64,000 nucleotides of DNA, from contig NZ_FOET01000013.1 in NCBI RefSeq assembly GCF_900110735.1, forward strand, positions 1 through 64,000. Reading direction: 5' to 3'. Below, piece after piece: positions 28,131 through 36,325 of this stretch (positions are counted from its first letter, which is position 1; each line of letters opens with the position of its first letter). Made by a program: the position numbers and the translations under genes. Under the pieces are notes generated by a model. That model saw only the letters and a program-made list of their open reading frames with translations. It was not told where the DNA came from and searched no databases. The stretch comes from Streptomyces radiopugnans (lineage in GTDB: Bacteria > Actinomycetota > Actinomycetes > Streptomycetales > Streptomycetaceae).

Positions 28131-28760
28131 ATGAGCGATCAACGGAATCTGGAGATGGCCTGGCGCCGCCTCACGGACTGGCTGGAGGCGAATGCCCCGG
28201 TCTCCTACGCCTCCCTGCTGCTGCCAGTCCCGGAGCAGGCCATTGAGGCTGCCGACGACCGGCTGAGGCAGCACCTCGGCTTCGGGCTTCCCGCTGAGCT
28301 GGGCGCTCTCTGGCGGTTGTGTGGCGGTGTGGAACACCAGTACATCGAGGCCAATGAGGAAGAGGGCGAGGTCGGCTCAGGGGCGTTCCTGCCCGGCGGG
28401 ATCCTGCTCGGCCCGGCGGACGCTCTTAGGGCGCGGCTGCCCGAGACCGGCCGCGGCGACTCGTGGGGCGCCCCGGTGGTGCCGTGGCTGACCGGCGACG
28501 AAGCGGGACCCGAGTCCGGGCACTACGTGGGCGCGGACGGCGTCGGCCGCTGGTCGCTGCCGGGCAACCTGGCCTGCGACAAGCCGGACTTCCCGTCGAT
28601 CGCCGCCTATCTCGATGCCGTGCACCGCACGCTCACCGAAGGGCCGGCCGACGCCATGGGCCCGGACGTGCCCGGTCTGGTGTGGGGCTGCCTGATCTGG
28701 GACGACCCCGAGGCCCCTCTGCTGGACGATGCGCTGGAGCACTGGCACCCCGTCCACTGA
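28131..28760 (+). CDS. SMI1/KNR4 (SUKH) family protein, putative immunity protein
   Basis: 209 aa, cytoplasmic, acidic. SUKH-like pattern: AWRRLTDWLEANAPVSYASLLLPVPEQAIEAADDRL, then the family motif of a helix plus LPAELGALWRLCGGVE, and FLPGGILLGPADAL; C-terminal half with VPWLTGDEAG and FPSIAAYLDAVHRTL. SUKH proteins are known as immunity partners of secreted nuclease toxins. It converges on the nuclease-domain gene at 28814-32635 with a 53-bp gap, as expected for such a pair. It may equally protect against a related toxin from other strains. The 5' leader contains a CRISPR-like repeat. No strong ribosome site precedes ATG 28131. Confidence 0.75.
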   Translation: MSDQRNLEMAWRRLTDWLEANAPVSYASLLLPVPEQAIEAADDRLRQHLGFGLPAELGALWRLCGGVEHQYIEANEEEGEVGSGAFLPGGILLGPADALRARLPETGRGDSWGAPVVPWLTGDEAGPESGHYVGADGVGRWSLPGNLACDKPDFPSIAAYLDAVHRTLTEGPADAMGPDVPGLVWGCLIWDDPEAPLLDDALEHWHPVH

Positions 28761-28813
28761 CCCGTGAGTCCGGGGCCCACCTGGCCGGCGGGCCCCGGAC
28801 AGCGGCGTGGTGG

Positions 28814-31800
28814 CTACGGCTTCTTCATCTCGCAGACGAGGGTCGCCGCACCGGTGTTGCACTCCTTGAACCACAGCCGACCGGGATCGACGGCGAACGC
28901 GTCGCCGTCGATGACCCGCATCTGCGCCAGGAACTCGTTGCCGTACTTGTTCATCGCGCCCTGGTTGACGTACCCGGACATCGAGGAGCGGCCGCACTTC
29001 TCGGTGAACGTCGGTGCGTCGTAGCGGGTGTCGTCGAGGAGGTGTTCACTGCCGTCGTCGGCCTTCGCCGCCACGGTCTGGACGCATTCGCCGCCTCCGG
29101 CCTTGCCGGCCGGATTCAACCCGCCGGCGGAAGCGGGCAGGCCCACGGTCTCGTATGCCGAGGCGAACGGCACCTCGTCACAGTTCACCTTGTCCGGATT
29201 CGGCAGGGGCACCTGCGGACGGAACTCCGGGTGCAGGAACGTCTTCGGATGCGGCACGAAGCCCTTGGTCGGCACGTACCCGTCGGTTCGGCTGCCGCCG
29301 TAGTAGCCGCAGACCCGGGCACGGATCCTCTTCTTGGTCCACGTGGAGTTCACACGGCCGTTGTCCGCGTCGGGACGGTAGTGCATCGGCTCGGCGATCG
29401 TCCCCAGGCCCTTGACGCCGGACTTGTTCTGGACCAGCCACAGGTGAGCCGCAGCGGCCGGGTAGTGGGCGGCATCCATCTGGTACTCGGGAACGTACTG
29501 CGTCAGCACACATCCCGGATCGCCGTACGATTCGACCTTGTCGCAGCGCACATCGATGCCGGGCGAGCGGGCGTCGCCACCGTCGGTGTCGTCGTCCTTG
29601 CCCTCGATCGGTACGTACTCGCTCTCCGGGTTGAAGATGAACCAGATCGGCAGCTCCCTGGACAGCCCGGCGTCGGTGGGGCCGACGCCGTCGGTGGAGC
29701 CGTCCCACTTGTGCGTGGCGGTACCCGTGGCCATGTGGGAGTCGACCGGGTTGCTGTCGCCTCCACCCTTCCAACTGAGGTCGCCGTAGAAGTCGAAGTT
29801 CTGCACGTCCCTGCCGTCGGTGGCGCCTTCGCACGCGCCGCTGAAGCACATCGAGTCGATATGGGCGATGGGATTGCCGTCACCGAACAGTACGGACCTC
29901 TCGTCCCCGGGGAAGTCGTTGTAGACCGGGTTCATCTCGATCCACGTCTTGATCGTCCCGTCGTGCCGGTCGGTCTTGACCTGGAAAGCGATCTCGAAGC
30001 CGGCATGGTGCTCCGCGATCTTGACGCCGTTGAGGTAGTACTCCTTCTCGTAGTTCAGGTCGTAGAAGACGCAGGCTTCGTTACGGGTGATCAGTGACTT
30101 CTGCGCCTCTCCGGACAGCGACGGCTGGCACCAGGAGCCGGTGACGACCGGATCGGGGTAGGACGGGGCCAGCATCCTGCTCCGCTCGGCCAGTTTCTTC
30201 GCGGCCTTACGGGTTCCCGCTAGTGACCGCTCGTCCTTCGGAGTGATGGTGACCGTCTCACCGCCCTTGCTCAGGGTCCGGGACGAGCTGCCCTGTTTCC
30301 AGCCCGCAATGCGCTGCGGTTCGTTGAGGTACGCGGCGGCGTCGGAGGTCAGGTCCGGCTGTGGCAGCTTGATGTCGATCTTCTGCGCGCGGTTGTAGTC
30401 CCGATTGCCGGCGGTGAATCCGTAGTCCCTGATCGGGCCCACGTTTCCTGCGCGGTCCACGGTGCGCGTCTGCGTCACATGGTTGCCGTCGGCGGCCGGG
30501 GTCGCGGTGTAGGAGGCTTCCGGTGCTACGGCCCTGGCTGTAGGCGTGGTGGTGCGCACCGATGCCCAGCCGTGGTCCGCCGGGTCGTCCTCGTACGGGT
30601 CGATGCGGTACTGCACCTCGTACGGGGACGGATCGCCGGTCGTGACGTCGAAGCGGCCCTCGATCCCGGCGCCGCCGCCGCCCCAGTTCTCCGGGTAGGT
30701 GCTCGACGTGATGGACGCCGGCTCTTCCGGTGCGGTGGTGTCGACGACGAAGTGGGTCCAGGAGGACCAGGAGAGGTTGTAGTGGGTGCCGTCGTAGGCG
30801 TTGGTGCGGAACTTGTAGGTCTTTCCGTCCTGGAGCTGTCCGGCCGGGACGGTGACGGAGACGGGCTCGCCCTGCTCGCCGGAGCCGGAGACGAGCAGGC
30901 CCTCACCGGCCGGGGTGGTGATGGGGGTGTCGGTGGCGGCGTCGTAGACCTGGAAGGTGCCGGTGACGGTGTCGCCGTCGGGGTCGGTGAAGGTGTCGCG
31001 CAGAGTGGGAGTGGTGGTGTTGACCGCCCACACCCCGGCGTAGGACTTGAACGGCCCACCGGCCTGGCGGGCGGTGCCGTCGGAGGGCCGGTAGTTGTAG
31101 GTGACGGTGAGCTTGGGCTGGTTGGCCGCGTTGTTCGCGGAGTTGACCCGCTTCCAGGCCCGGACGTCGTCGGTGGCGGCGCGCAGGCCCATGTGGCCGC
31201 GGGTGGCCTTCGCGGAGGCCCAGGTCTGCACGAGGGTGTCGACGTCGGCGTTGATCCACCCGTCGGGCTGGGATCCGGTGCAGCCGGGGTTGCCGCGGGT
31301 CTGGGTGGAGGAGTGGTACTGCTGGTTCCAGGCGGGCTGGCTGGTCCAGCGCGAGGAGGTGGAGGGTGCGCCGGTGTCCCAGATGGTCCACTGCTGCGCG
31401 GTGCAGTCGGTGTTGCCGGAGTGGAAGTTCCACAGCGCCAGGTTGGTGTCGATGATCAGCGCGTCCTGGATCGGTGTGGTGTTCCAGGTGATGAAGGAAC
31501 GGGCCAGGCGGGTGGTGCCGTCGGCGTTGGTGGTGCCCGGGTTGCCGAAGTCGAGTTCGGTGTCGGTGGACCAGTCGACGCTCTCGCCGCGCTGGACGTA
31601 GGTGTCGAAGGTGTTGGACAGGGCGGAGGTGGAGGGGTCCACGGTCACCGGGTACTTCGTGGCCGGGTCGGCGAGGAAGCCGGCGTCGGGGGTGACGACC
31701 AGGTCGATCCGGCCGGTGCCCCTGTCGATCACGTCCATGTCGACGCGGGCGCGGCGGGTGTGCTCCCCGGAGCGCTCGTCCACCGACGCGTCCCACATGA

Positions 31801-32635
31801 CCGGGGCGGGCATGGTCGCCCGGGCCTCGCCGGTCCCGGTGTCGGTGAAGGTGACCGAGCCGTCCTTGTTCGCCTTGGCCTTCAGCCCCCCGGCCCTGAC
31901 CGGGAGGGTGTAGGAGTAGTCCCCGGCAGCCGGCTTCTTCTCGATCTCGACGAACTGCTCGAAGCCGGTCCGGGTGGCCTCGACGATGACGTCGGCGCCG
32001 GGCACGGCGTCGCGGTAGCGGGCCGTGGTGCCGTCCAGTTCGGGCTTGGGCAGGCCGCCCTTCCACTGCAGGGTCACCGTCTGGTCACCGCTGCCCAGGG
32101 TGACCAGATCGCGGGCGGGGGCGTCCTGGGCAGCGCTCAGGGACTTCGCCACCGTCCCGCCCCGGCCGGCCAGGCGCAGGCCGCTCGGGTGCCGCTTGGC
32201 CCGCACGCTCCCGTCGGAGGCGGCGGCGAGGGTGACATCGGCCTTTCGCCACGCGCCGTCCTGCCAGACCCGTTCGGGGCCCGAGGTCAGCTCTGTGGTC
32301 AGCGTCCCGTCCGGGTTGGCCACGGTGCGGGTGGTGGCCGTGGTCTCGGCGTGGGCCACGGTCTTCTTCCCGGTCTTCTTCGCCTCGGTGATCGCCCAGG
32401 CGATGGAGCCCTCGGCGTGAGCGGCGGCCCAGGCGATGTCGGAGGCGAGGATGTCCGCCTCCGACGGGGCGGTGACCGCGTTCGGCGGGGCGCCCGGCTC
32501 GGGGGCCGGCGCGGCGGTCGCCGAGGCGCCCGCCAGGAGCACGGTCTCGGCGACCAGCAGCAGCGCTGCCGCGGCCGCCATCCGGGACACCCGTCTGCGC
32601 CGTCTCGACCCGGGTAACTGTGTGTCAGGAGACAA
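28814..32635 (-). CDS. Large secreted DNRLRE-domain protein with C-terminal NucA/NucB-type nuclease domain (putative polymorphic toxin)
   Basis: 1,273 aa from TTG 32635, chosen because AGAGGAAGG lies 9 nt upstream; a GTG at 32683 would add 16 residues. Signal peptide of about 43 residues (RMAAAAALLLVAETVLLAGASATAAP). Then a long beta-rich region, including a DNRLRE-like domain (NTFDTYVQRGESVDWSTDTEL ... GNPGTTNADGTTRLARSFITW) and Ig/FN3-like segments (VVDTTAPEEPASITSSTYPE). The C-terminus has the NucA/NucB nuclease signature: CDEVPFASAYE at about 1152, then NQGAMNKYGNEFLAQMRV and IDGDAFAVD. Predicted to act outside the producing cell as a DNase effector. It converges on a SUKH gene and sits on an island with lower GC than its neighbours. 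Confidence 0.78.
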   Translation of the reverse strand: MSPDTQLPGSRRRRRVSRMAAAAALLLVAETVLLAGASATAAPAPEPGAPPNAVTAPSEADILASDIAWAAAHAEGSIAWAITEAKKTGKKTVAHAETTATTRTVANPDGTLTTELTSGPERVWQDGAWRKADVTLAAASDGSVRAKRHPSGLRLAGRGGTVAKSLSAAQDAPARDLVTLGSGDQTVTLQWKGGLPKPELDGTTARYRDAVPGADVIVEATRTGFEQFVEIEKKPAAGDYSYTLPVRAGGLKAKANKDGSVTFTDTGTGEARATMPAPVMWDASVDERSGEHTRRARVDMDVIDRGTGRIDLVVTPDAGFLADPATKYPVTVDPSTSALSNTFDTYVQRGESVDWSTDTELDFGNPGTTNADGTTRLARSFITWNTTPIQDALIIDTNLALWNFHSGNTDCTAQQWTIWDTGAPSTSSRWTSQPAWNQQYHSSTQTRGNPGCTGSQPDGWINADVDTLVQTWASAKATRGHMGLRAATDDVRAWKRVNSANNAANQPKLTVTYNYRPSDGTARQAGGPFKSYAGVWAVNTTTPTLRDTFTDPDGDTVTGTFQVYDAATDTPITTPAGEGLLVSGSGEQGEPVSVTVPAGQLQDGKTYKFRTNAYDGTHYNLSWSSWTHFVVDTTAPEEPASITSSTYPENWGGGGAGIEGRFDVTTGDPSPYEVQYRIDPYEDDPADHGWASVRTTTPTARAVAPEASYTATPAADGNHVTQTRTVDRAGNVGPIRDYGFTAGNRDYNRAQKIDIKLPQPDLTSDAAAYLNEPQRIAGWKQGSSSRTLSKGGETVTITPKDERSLAGTRKAAKKLAERSRMLAPSYPDPVVTGSWCQPSLSGEAQKSLITRNEACVFYDLNYEKEYYLNGVKIAEHHAGFEIAFQVKTDRHDGTIKTWIEMNPVYNDFPGDERSVLFGDGNPIAHIDSMCFSGACEGATDGRDVQNFDFYGDLSWKGGGDSNPVDSHMATGTATHKWDGSTDGVGPTDAGLSRELPIWFIFNPESEYVPIEGKDDDTDGGDARSPGIDVRCDKVESYGDPGCVLTQYVPEYQMDAAHYPAAAAHLWLVQNKSGVKGLGTIAEPMHYRPDADNGRVNSTWTKKRIRARVCGYYGGSRTDGYVPTKGFVPHPKTFLHPEFRPQVPLPNPDKVNCDEVPFASAYETVGLPASAGGLNPAGKAGGGECVQTVAAKADDGSEHLLDDTRYDAPTFTEKCGRSSMSGYVNQGAMNKYGNEFLAQMRVIDGDAFAVDPGRLWFKECNTGAATLVCEMKKP

Positions 32636-33108
32636 GAAGTACTGCCTTCCTCTTGGGAATTCAAACGTGTGCGCTAGGCGCACAGGTCAAGGACGCTATG
32701 CGCGTCAAGCGGGCGGCAGAAGTGCATTTCTGGCCCGGTGGAGGACTGCGGATCGCGTAGGCCGCGTCGGCGTTGCGGCTGCGGAGGCGCGGCCTCTCAA
32801 ACCTCGGATTGGCCACACCTCAGCGTGGCGTCGAGGGGCGTGAGCGACTGCCCGCCGGTCGCCGATTCACGGACATGCCACGAGGAAGCCGTAGCTGTCG
32901 GACGAACCATCGGTAAAGCCTCAGGCATCTCAAGTCGTCGTGCCGAGTGGCGAATTCCGGCCGGAAGCAAGCCTCCGGAACCCCCTCGCCGCAGGGAATG
33001 GCCGTCATCACCACCGTCGTGTGAAGACTGCCGGACTCGCATGGCGACGTGCCGCAATCACGTCCGCCCATGCCGGTGAAAGCGCAGTCAAGGGAAGCCG
33101 GCACCGCC
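32636..33108. other. Upstream region of the toxin gene; no clear gene
   Basis: 473 bp. A 7-bp inverted repeat with 3-nt loop (TGTGCGC TAG GCGCACA, 32668-32684) lies 33-49 bp before the TTG start and could be an operator or part of the leader. The rest has stop-rich or frame-shifting open frames and no family I recognise. An 86-residue minus-strand frame at 32797-33057 is not convincing. Confidence 0.4.
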
Positions 33109-33404
33109 CTACGCGGCGTCCGTCTCCTTCCGCAGCACCCGCGTGATGCGTTCACCGAGCACCCGGTCCACACCGCCCCCGCACTCGACCCCCAGTGCCG
33201 CGGCCAAGTCCCGCACATGGAGGTCGGCCAGGGCATCGGTGAGTTCGGCGAACGCCTCCGCTGCTGCGCGTCCGTGCCGTACGCCCGAGGCGGTGGCGAC
33301 GCACCCGACCAGTGGCCGACCACCACCGATCCGCCGATCTCCGGCTTGGTCAGGCCGCCGTGCAGCTGCTCCCCGCGCAAGCCGAGGCGATCCGCCCGGC
33401 CCAT
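33109..33404 (-). pseudogene. Frameshifted remnant of an unknown gene
   Basis: On the minus strand, the last about 70 codons before the TAG at 33111-33109 look genuinely coding (AAAEAFAELTDALADLHVRDL, then DRVLGERITRVLRKETDAA). Upstream, near 33300-33330, a coherent reading (GEQLHGGLTKPEIGGSVVVGHW) is in another frame. So one gene was probably broken by a frameshift. The family was not recognised. Its 5' part overlaps the degenerate CRISPR-like repeat at 33366-33393. Confidence 0.45.
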
Positions 33405-33454
33405 CGGTTCAACAGGACTGGGACGCCTGCTCCCCGCGCGAGCGGAGGTGTTCC
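33366..33454 (+). CRISPR. Degenerate CRISPR remnant (type I-E-like), right fragment
   Basis: The 28 bases at 33427-33454 (CTGCTCCCCGCGCGAGCGGAG, truncated here, ending GTGTTCC) match the left repeats at 24 of 28 positions. Exactly 61 bp upstream, 33366-33393, is a decayed copy (CTGCTCCCCGCGC, then AGCCGAGGCGATCC) that differs from it at 4 positions. The spacer-like interval is 33 bases, as at 28056-28088. Same orientation as the left fragment. One period further upstream (33305) nothing is left. Confidence 0.5.
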
Positions 33455-33617
33455 AGTTCGCGTAGGGCAGCCGATGACCTCACGCGCGTCACCTCCGTGC
33501 TTACGGCGTCGCTTCGCCTGAGCGGCTCAGCCGGTCAGAAGGGGGACACGCCCCATACCATCGGAGGGTGCGGGAGACTTGGCGGTCCTGCGCATGGCTC
33601 GTCGGGGGCCGGCTGAA

Positions 33618-33638
33618 GAAAGTCCCTGAGAAGTCCCT
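33618..33638 (+). repeat. 21-bp arm-like repeat, right copy
   Basis: Exact copy of 27712-27732, in the same orientation, 72 bp before the right 61-bp core repeat. See the left copy. Confidence 0.6.
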
Positions 33639-33710
33639 GAAGCCTCGGCGATCGCTTTCCCGCTTCCGTAACGGCAGGTCAGAGCTTGATCGACTGTCCG
33701 GGAAGCCTGT

Positions 33711-33771
33711 AGGTCAAGTACAAGGAGACCGCCCGCGGCGGGCTGGCCGTCAACGTCATCGAGTGCTGAGG
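33711..33771 (+). repeat. 61-bp direct repeat, right copy (putative attR)
   Basis: Near-identical to the last 61 bp of sdaA (60/61). It is a pseudo 3' end: codons upstream of 33711 do not continue the sdaA reading frame into homologous protein. It marks the right island boundary and is followed by the likely native sdaA terminator. Confidence 0.85.
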
Positions 33772-33791
33772 CCCGCCCCCTTCCCCTCACT

Positions 33792-33828
33792 CCGTCCCCG
33801 GCCCGGATCCCTTCCGGACCGGGGACGG
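33792..33828 (+). terminator. Hairpin after attR, probable original sdaA terminator
   Basis: A 16-bp stem with one mismatch (outer arm CCGTCCCCGG at 33792-33801 pairs with 33819-33828) and a 5-nt loop, 24 bp after the repeated sdaA stop codon. The spacing fits a terminator of sdaA before the island entered. Confidence 0.65.
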
Positions 33829-33875
33829 CCGTGTTCCGCCCCGCCCCCACCGCATCCGGCCACACCCGGCACCAC

Positions 33876-34035
33876 AACTTCCGGAATACCTCCGGAAGTT
33901 ACGGAACCGATCTCCCGAACCCTGGCCGCATGATCGAGACCGTTGCCGGAAGCAGCCGAGAGAATCCCGCAGTGCATGGCATCTGAGCAGCAGTTATGCC
34001 AACCCGGAAAGATTCACGGCGTCAGATTCTTTCCG
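33876..34035 (+). promoter_or_regulatory. Two inverted repeats upstream of the xylanase gene
   Basis: Repeat 1: AACTTCCGG (33876-33884) and CCGGAAGTT (33892-33900), 9-bp arms, 7-nt centre. Repeat 2: CGGAAAGA (34005-34012) and TCTTTCCG (34028-34035), 8-bp arms, 15-nt centre. Such TTTCCG/CGGAAA elements before a secreted glycanase gene suggest sugar-responsive repressor operators. A TTGACA at 34054 is a possible -35 box but no clear -10 follows. The regulator is unknown; the GntR gene downstream is not obviously linked. Confidence 0.45.
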
Positions 34036-34298
34036 TAATCCTTGCGGAAGGCGTTGACAACCCAGTGGGGTGAATCAACACTGTCGGCGTCGACAGGCCC
34101 CGACCGCTGTCGGCCCGGGCCACCCACCGTGGCCCGGCTCCTCGGTCGTCGGCCGTGCGACGACCGACCGATCGACTCCCACCGTCGTCGTACGGCACCG
34201 GCGTGCGGTGGCCGGCCCCCACTCGGGGCCGGCGTAACTCACGCCGGTCCGTACGCGCTGCCTGGCATCGCCGCCAACCCCTACGAGGAGGCACGCAC

Positions 34299-35324
34299 AT
34301 GCACGACGCCCCCGCACAGCGGAAGAGACGCAGACCCGGCCGCATCGGCCTGCTGCCGAGGAGCAGCCGGTTCGCCCGGCTGAAGCTGCTCATCGCCAGT
34401 GCCTGCGCCGCACTGCTCGCGACCCTGGCGCTCCCGCCCGGTGCCGCCCACGCCCAGACCGTCACCTCGAACCAGACGGGCAACCACAACGGGTACTTCT
34501 ACTCGTTCTGGACCGACGCCCCGGGGACGGTCTCCGCCACCATGGGATCCGGTGGCAACTACAGCACCTCGTGGCGCAACACCGGCAACTTCGTCATCGG
34601 CAAGGGCTGGAGCACCGGCGGCCGCCGGACCGTGACCTACTCCGGCAGCTTCAACCCGTCCGGCAACGCCTATCTGACGCTCTACGGGTGGTCCAGGAAC
34701 CCGCTGGTGGAGTACTACATCGTCGACAACTGGGGCACCTACCGGCCCACCGGGACCTTCAAGGGCACGGTCACCACCGACGGCGGCACGTACGACATCT
34801 ACCAGACCACGCGCTACAACGCCCCTTCCATCGAGGGGAACAAGACCTTCAACCAGTACTGGAGCGTGCGGCAGCAGAAGAGGACCGGCGGGACCATCAC
34901 CACCGGCAACCACTTCGACGCGTGGGCCCGGGCCGGAATGCAGCTGGGCAGCCACGACTACATGATCATGGCGACCGAGGGCTACCAGAGCAGCGGAAGC
35001 TCCAACATCACCGTGGGCGGCACCTCCGGTGGCGGTGGTGGCGGTGGTGGCGGTGGTGGCGGCTGCACCGCGACCCTGTCCGCGGGCGAGAGGTGGGACG
35101 ACCGGTACAACCTCAACGTCTCGGTGTCCGGTTCCAGCAACTGGACCGTGACGATGAACGTCCCCTCCCCCGCCACGATCCTGTCGACCTGGAACATCAC
35201 CGCCACCTGGCCCAGCAGCCAGGTGCTGGTGGCCAGACCCAACGGCAGCGGCAACAACTTCGGGGTCACGATCAAACACAACGGCAACTGGACCTGGCCG
35301 ACGGTGTCCTGCAGCACCGGCTAG
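34299..35324 (+). CDS. Secreted GH11 endo-1,4-beta-xylanase with C-terminal carbohydrate-binding module
   Basis: 341 aa, ATG 34299 with GAGGAG 9 nt upstream. Signal peptide of about 52 residues ends ALPPGAAHA, then QTVTSNQTGNHNGYFYSFW, the standard start of a mature GH11 jelly-roll. Catalytic residues: nucleophile Glu138 (PLVEYYIVDNWG) and acid/base Glu227 (MATEGYQSSGSS), 89 apart, as in known GH11 enzymes. A linker with twelve consecutive Gly follows near residue 245. The last about 85 residues, bounded by two Cys (CTATLSAGERW ... WPTVSC), form a small beta-sandwich binding module for xylan or cellulose. It degrades xylan outside the cell. Confidence 0.95.
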   Translation: MHDAPAQRKRRRPGRIGLLPRSSRFARLKLLIASACAALLATLALPPGAAHAQTVTSNQTGNHNGYFYSFWTDAPGTVSATMGSGGNYSTSWRNTGNFVIGKGWSTGGRRTVTYSGSFNPSGNAYLTLYGWSRNPLVEYYIVDNWGTYRPTGTFKGTVTTDGGTYDIYQTTRYNAPSIEGNKTFNQYWSVRQQKRTGGTITTGNHFDAWARAGMQLGSHDYMIMATEGYQSSGSSNITVGGTSGGGGGGGGGGGGCTATLSAGERWDDRYNLNVSVSGSSNWTVTMNVPSPATILSTWNITATWPSSQVLVARPNGSGNNFGVTIKHNGNWTWPTVSCSTG

Positions 35325-35352
35325 CCCCCGAAGACCGCTCCGAGCACCGCAC

Positions 35353-35388
35353 CTGTGGCGCGGCGGCCCACCGGCCGCCGCGCCACAG
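35353..35388 (+). terminator. Terminator of the xylanase gene
   Basis: Perfect 16-bp stem (CTGTGGCGCGGCGGCC at 35353-35368 with 35373-35388) and a 4-nt loop, 28 bp after the stop codon. Confidence 0.8.
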
Positions 35389-35455
35389 CGCTCACGAGGA
35401 GACCACCGGGTCCCGGACGGGCGGGCGGCACGCGGCAGGCATCAGGTGGCGGGCG

Positions 35456-36205
35456 TCACCGCGAGCCCGGGGGCTCCCCCCGCCCGGTCCCCGCCCGCCC
35501 GCTCCCGCCCCGTCCGGGGACACGCTCACGGCGGCGGACCGCCCACAGGGCGCGGGCCTGGGTGAGGTGGTGGCGCATGCGCCGCTCGGCGCCGTCCGCG
35601 TCGCCGGCCAGCATCAGGTCCAACAGCTCGATGTGCTCGCGCGCGGACTCCACCAGCACACGCGTGCCACCGGCGCCGGTGAGGGCGCCGGCCAGCCCGT
35701 GGAGGCGGGAGCGGCGGCGCAGGTCGCCCACGGTCTCGACGAGGCGGGGGTTGCCCGCCAGGGAGAGCAGGCCGAGGTGGAAGCGGTGGTCCGCGTCCAG
35801 ATAGGAGACCAGATCGCCGGCGCGGGCGGCGGCCATGGCCTCGTCGGCGGCGGGCCTCAGCTCGGCCAGTTGCCCGGCGGTGGCCGCCCGCGCCACCCGG
35901 CCGGCGGTCGGGACCTCTATCAGCGCGCGGATCTCGGTGAAGTCCGCCAGGTCCCGCTCGGTGGTCTCGGCCACTCGGAACCCTTTGTTCCGCACCGTCT
36001 CGACCAGCCCCTCGCGCGCCAGGTCCAGCATGGCCTCGCGCACGGGGGTGGCCGAGACGCCGTACTCGGCGGCGAGAGCGGGGGCGGAGTAGATCCTCCC
36101 GGGCCGCAGCTCGCCCGCGGTCAGCGCGGCGCGGAGGGCGTCGGCCACCTGCTCGCGCACGGGCTGGTGCGGCGAGACGGATCTGCGGGGCCGGGAGTCG
36201 CTCAT
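35456..36205 (-). CDS. GntR-family transcriptional regulator (FadR/FCD type)
   Basis: 249 aa. N-terminal winged helix-turn-helix (PVREQVADALRAALTAGELRPGRIYSAPALAAEYGVSATPVREAMLDLAREGLVE), then the all-helical FCD ligand domain with the metal-binding pattern (D/H positions in ADHRFHLGLLSLAGN and ESAREHIELLDLML). Such regulators bind small carboxylates and repress nearby catabolic genes. No obvious target gene is adjacent; the xylanase gene converges on it. The last about 30 residues are Arg/Gly-rich. Confidence 0.93.
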   Translation of the reverse strand: MSDSRPRRSVSPHQPVREQVADALRAALTAGELRPGRIYSAPALAAEYGVSATPVREAMLDLAREGLVETVRNKGFRVAETTERDLADFTEIRALIEVPTAGRVARAATAGQLAELRPAADEAMAAARAGDLVSYLDADHRFHLGLLSLAGNPRLVETVGDLRRRSRLHGLAGALTGAGGTRVLVESAREHIELLDLMLAGDADGAERRMRHHLTQARALWAVRRRERVPGRGGSGRAGTGRGEPPGSR

Positions 36206-36325
36206 GGTGGCCTTTCGTGACTGGCTGGCCCCCAGCGTAGGCGGTGCCGGCCGGCGCCCCGGCCCCCGTACGGCCGCCCCCCGCCGCGGGGACGGGCGCG
36301 CACCCGCGCGTCCGTCCCGCGCCGG

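Noticed and set aside
28463..32617. Long open frames on the plus strand opposite the toxin gene (for example 28463-30097 and 30479-32617)
   Set aside because: Gly/Val/Arg/Leu-rich translations with no domain pattern; they are the usual antisense shadows of high-GC coding DNA, and the minus strand gene has clear signal peptide and nuclease motifs.
32797..33057. An 86-residue minus-strand frame upstream of the toxin gene
   Set aside because: No ribosome site, no family resemblance and no clear codon bias; too weak to list as a gene.
33305..33332. A third CRISPR unit one period (61 bp) upstream of 33366
   Set aside because: Checked base by base; only the end CGATCC agrees, which is within chance in this composition.
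27647..33710. A phage or conjugative element
   Set aside because: No integrase, excisionase, replication, transfer or phage structural gene was found in the island; only the repeat boundaries and cargo remain.
34054..34080. TTGACA at 34054 as a xylanase promoter -35 box
   Set aside because: No acceptable -10 element at a spacing of 16-19 bases; kept only as a remark.
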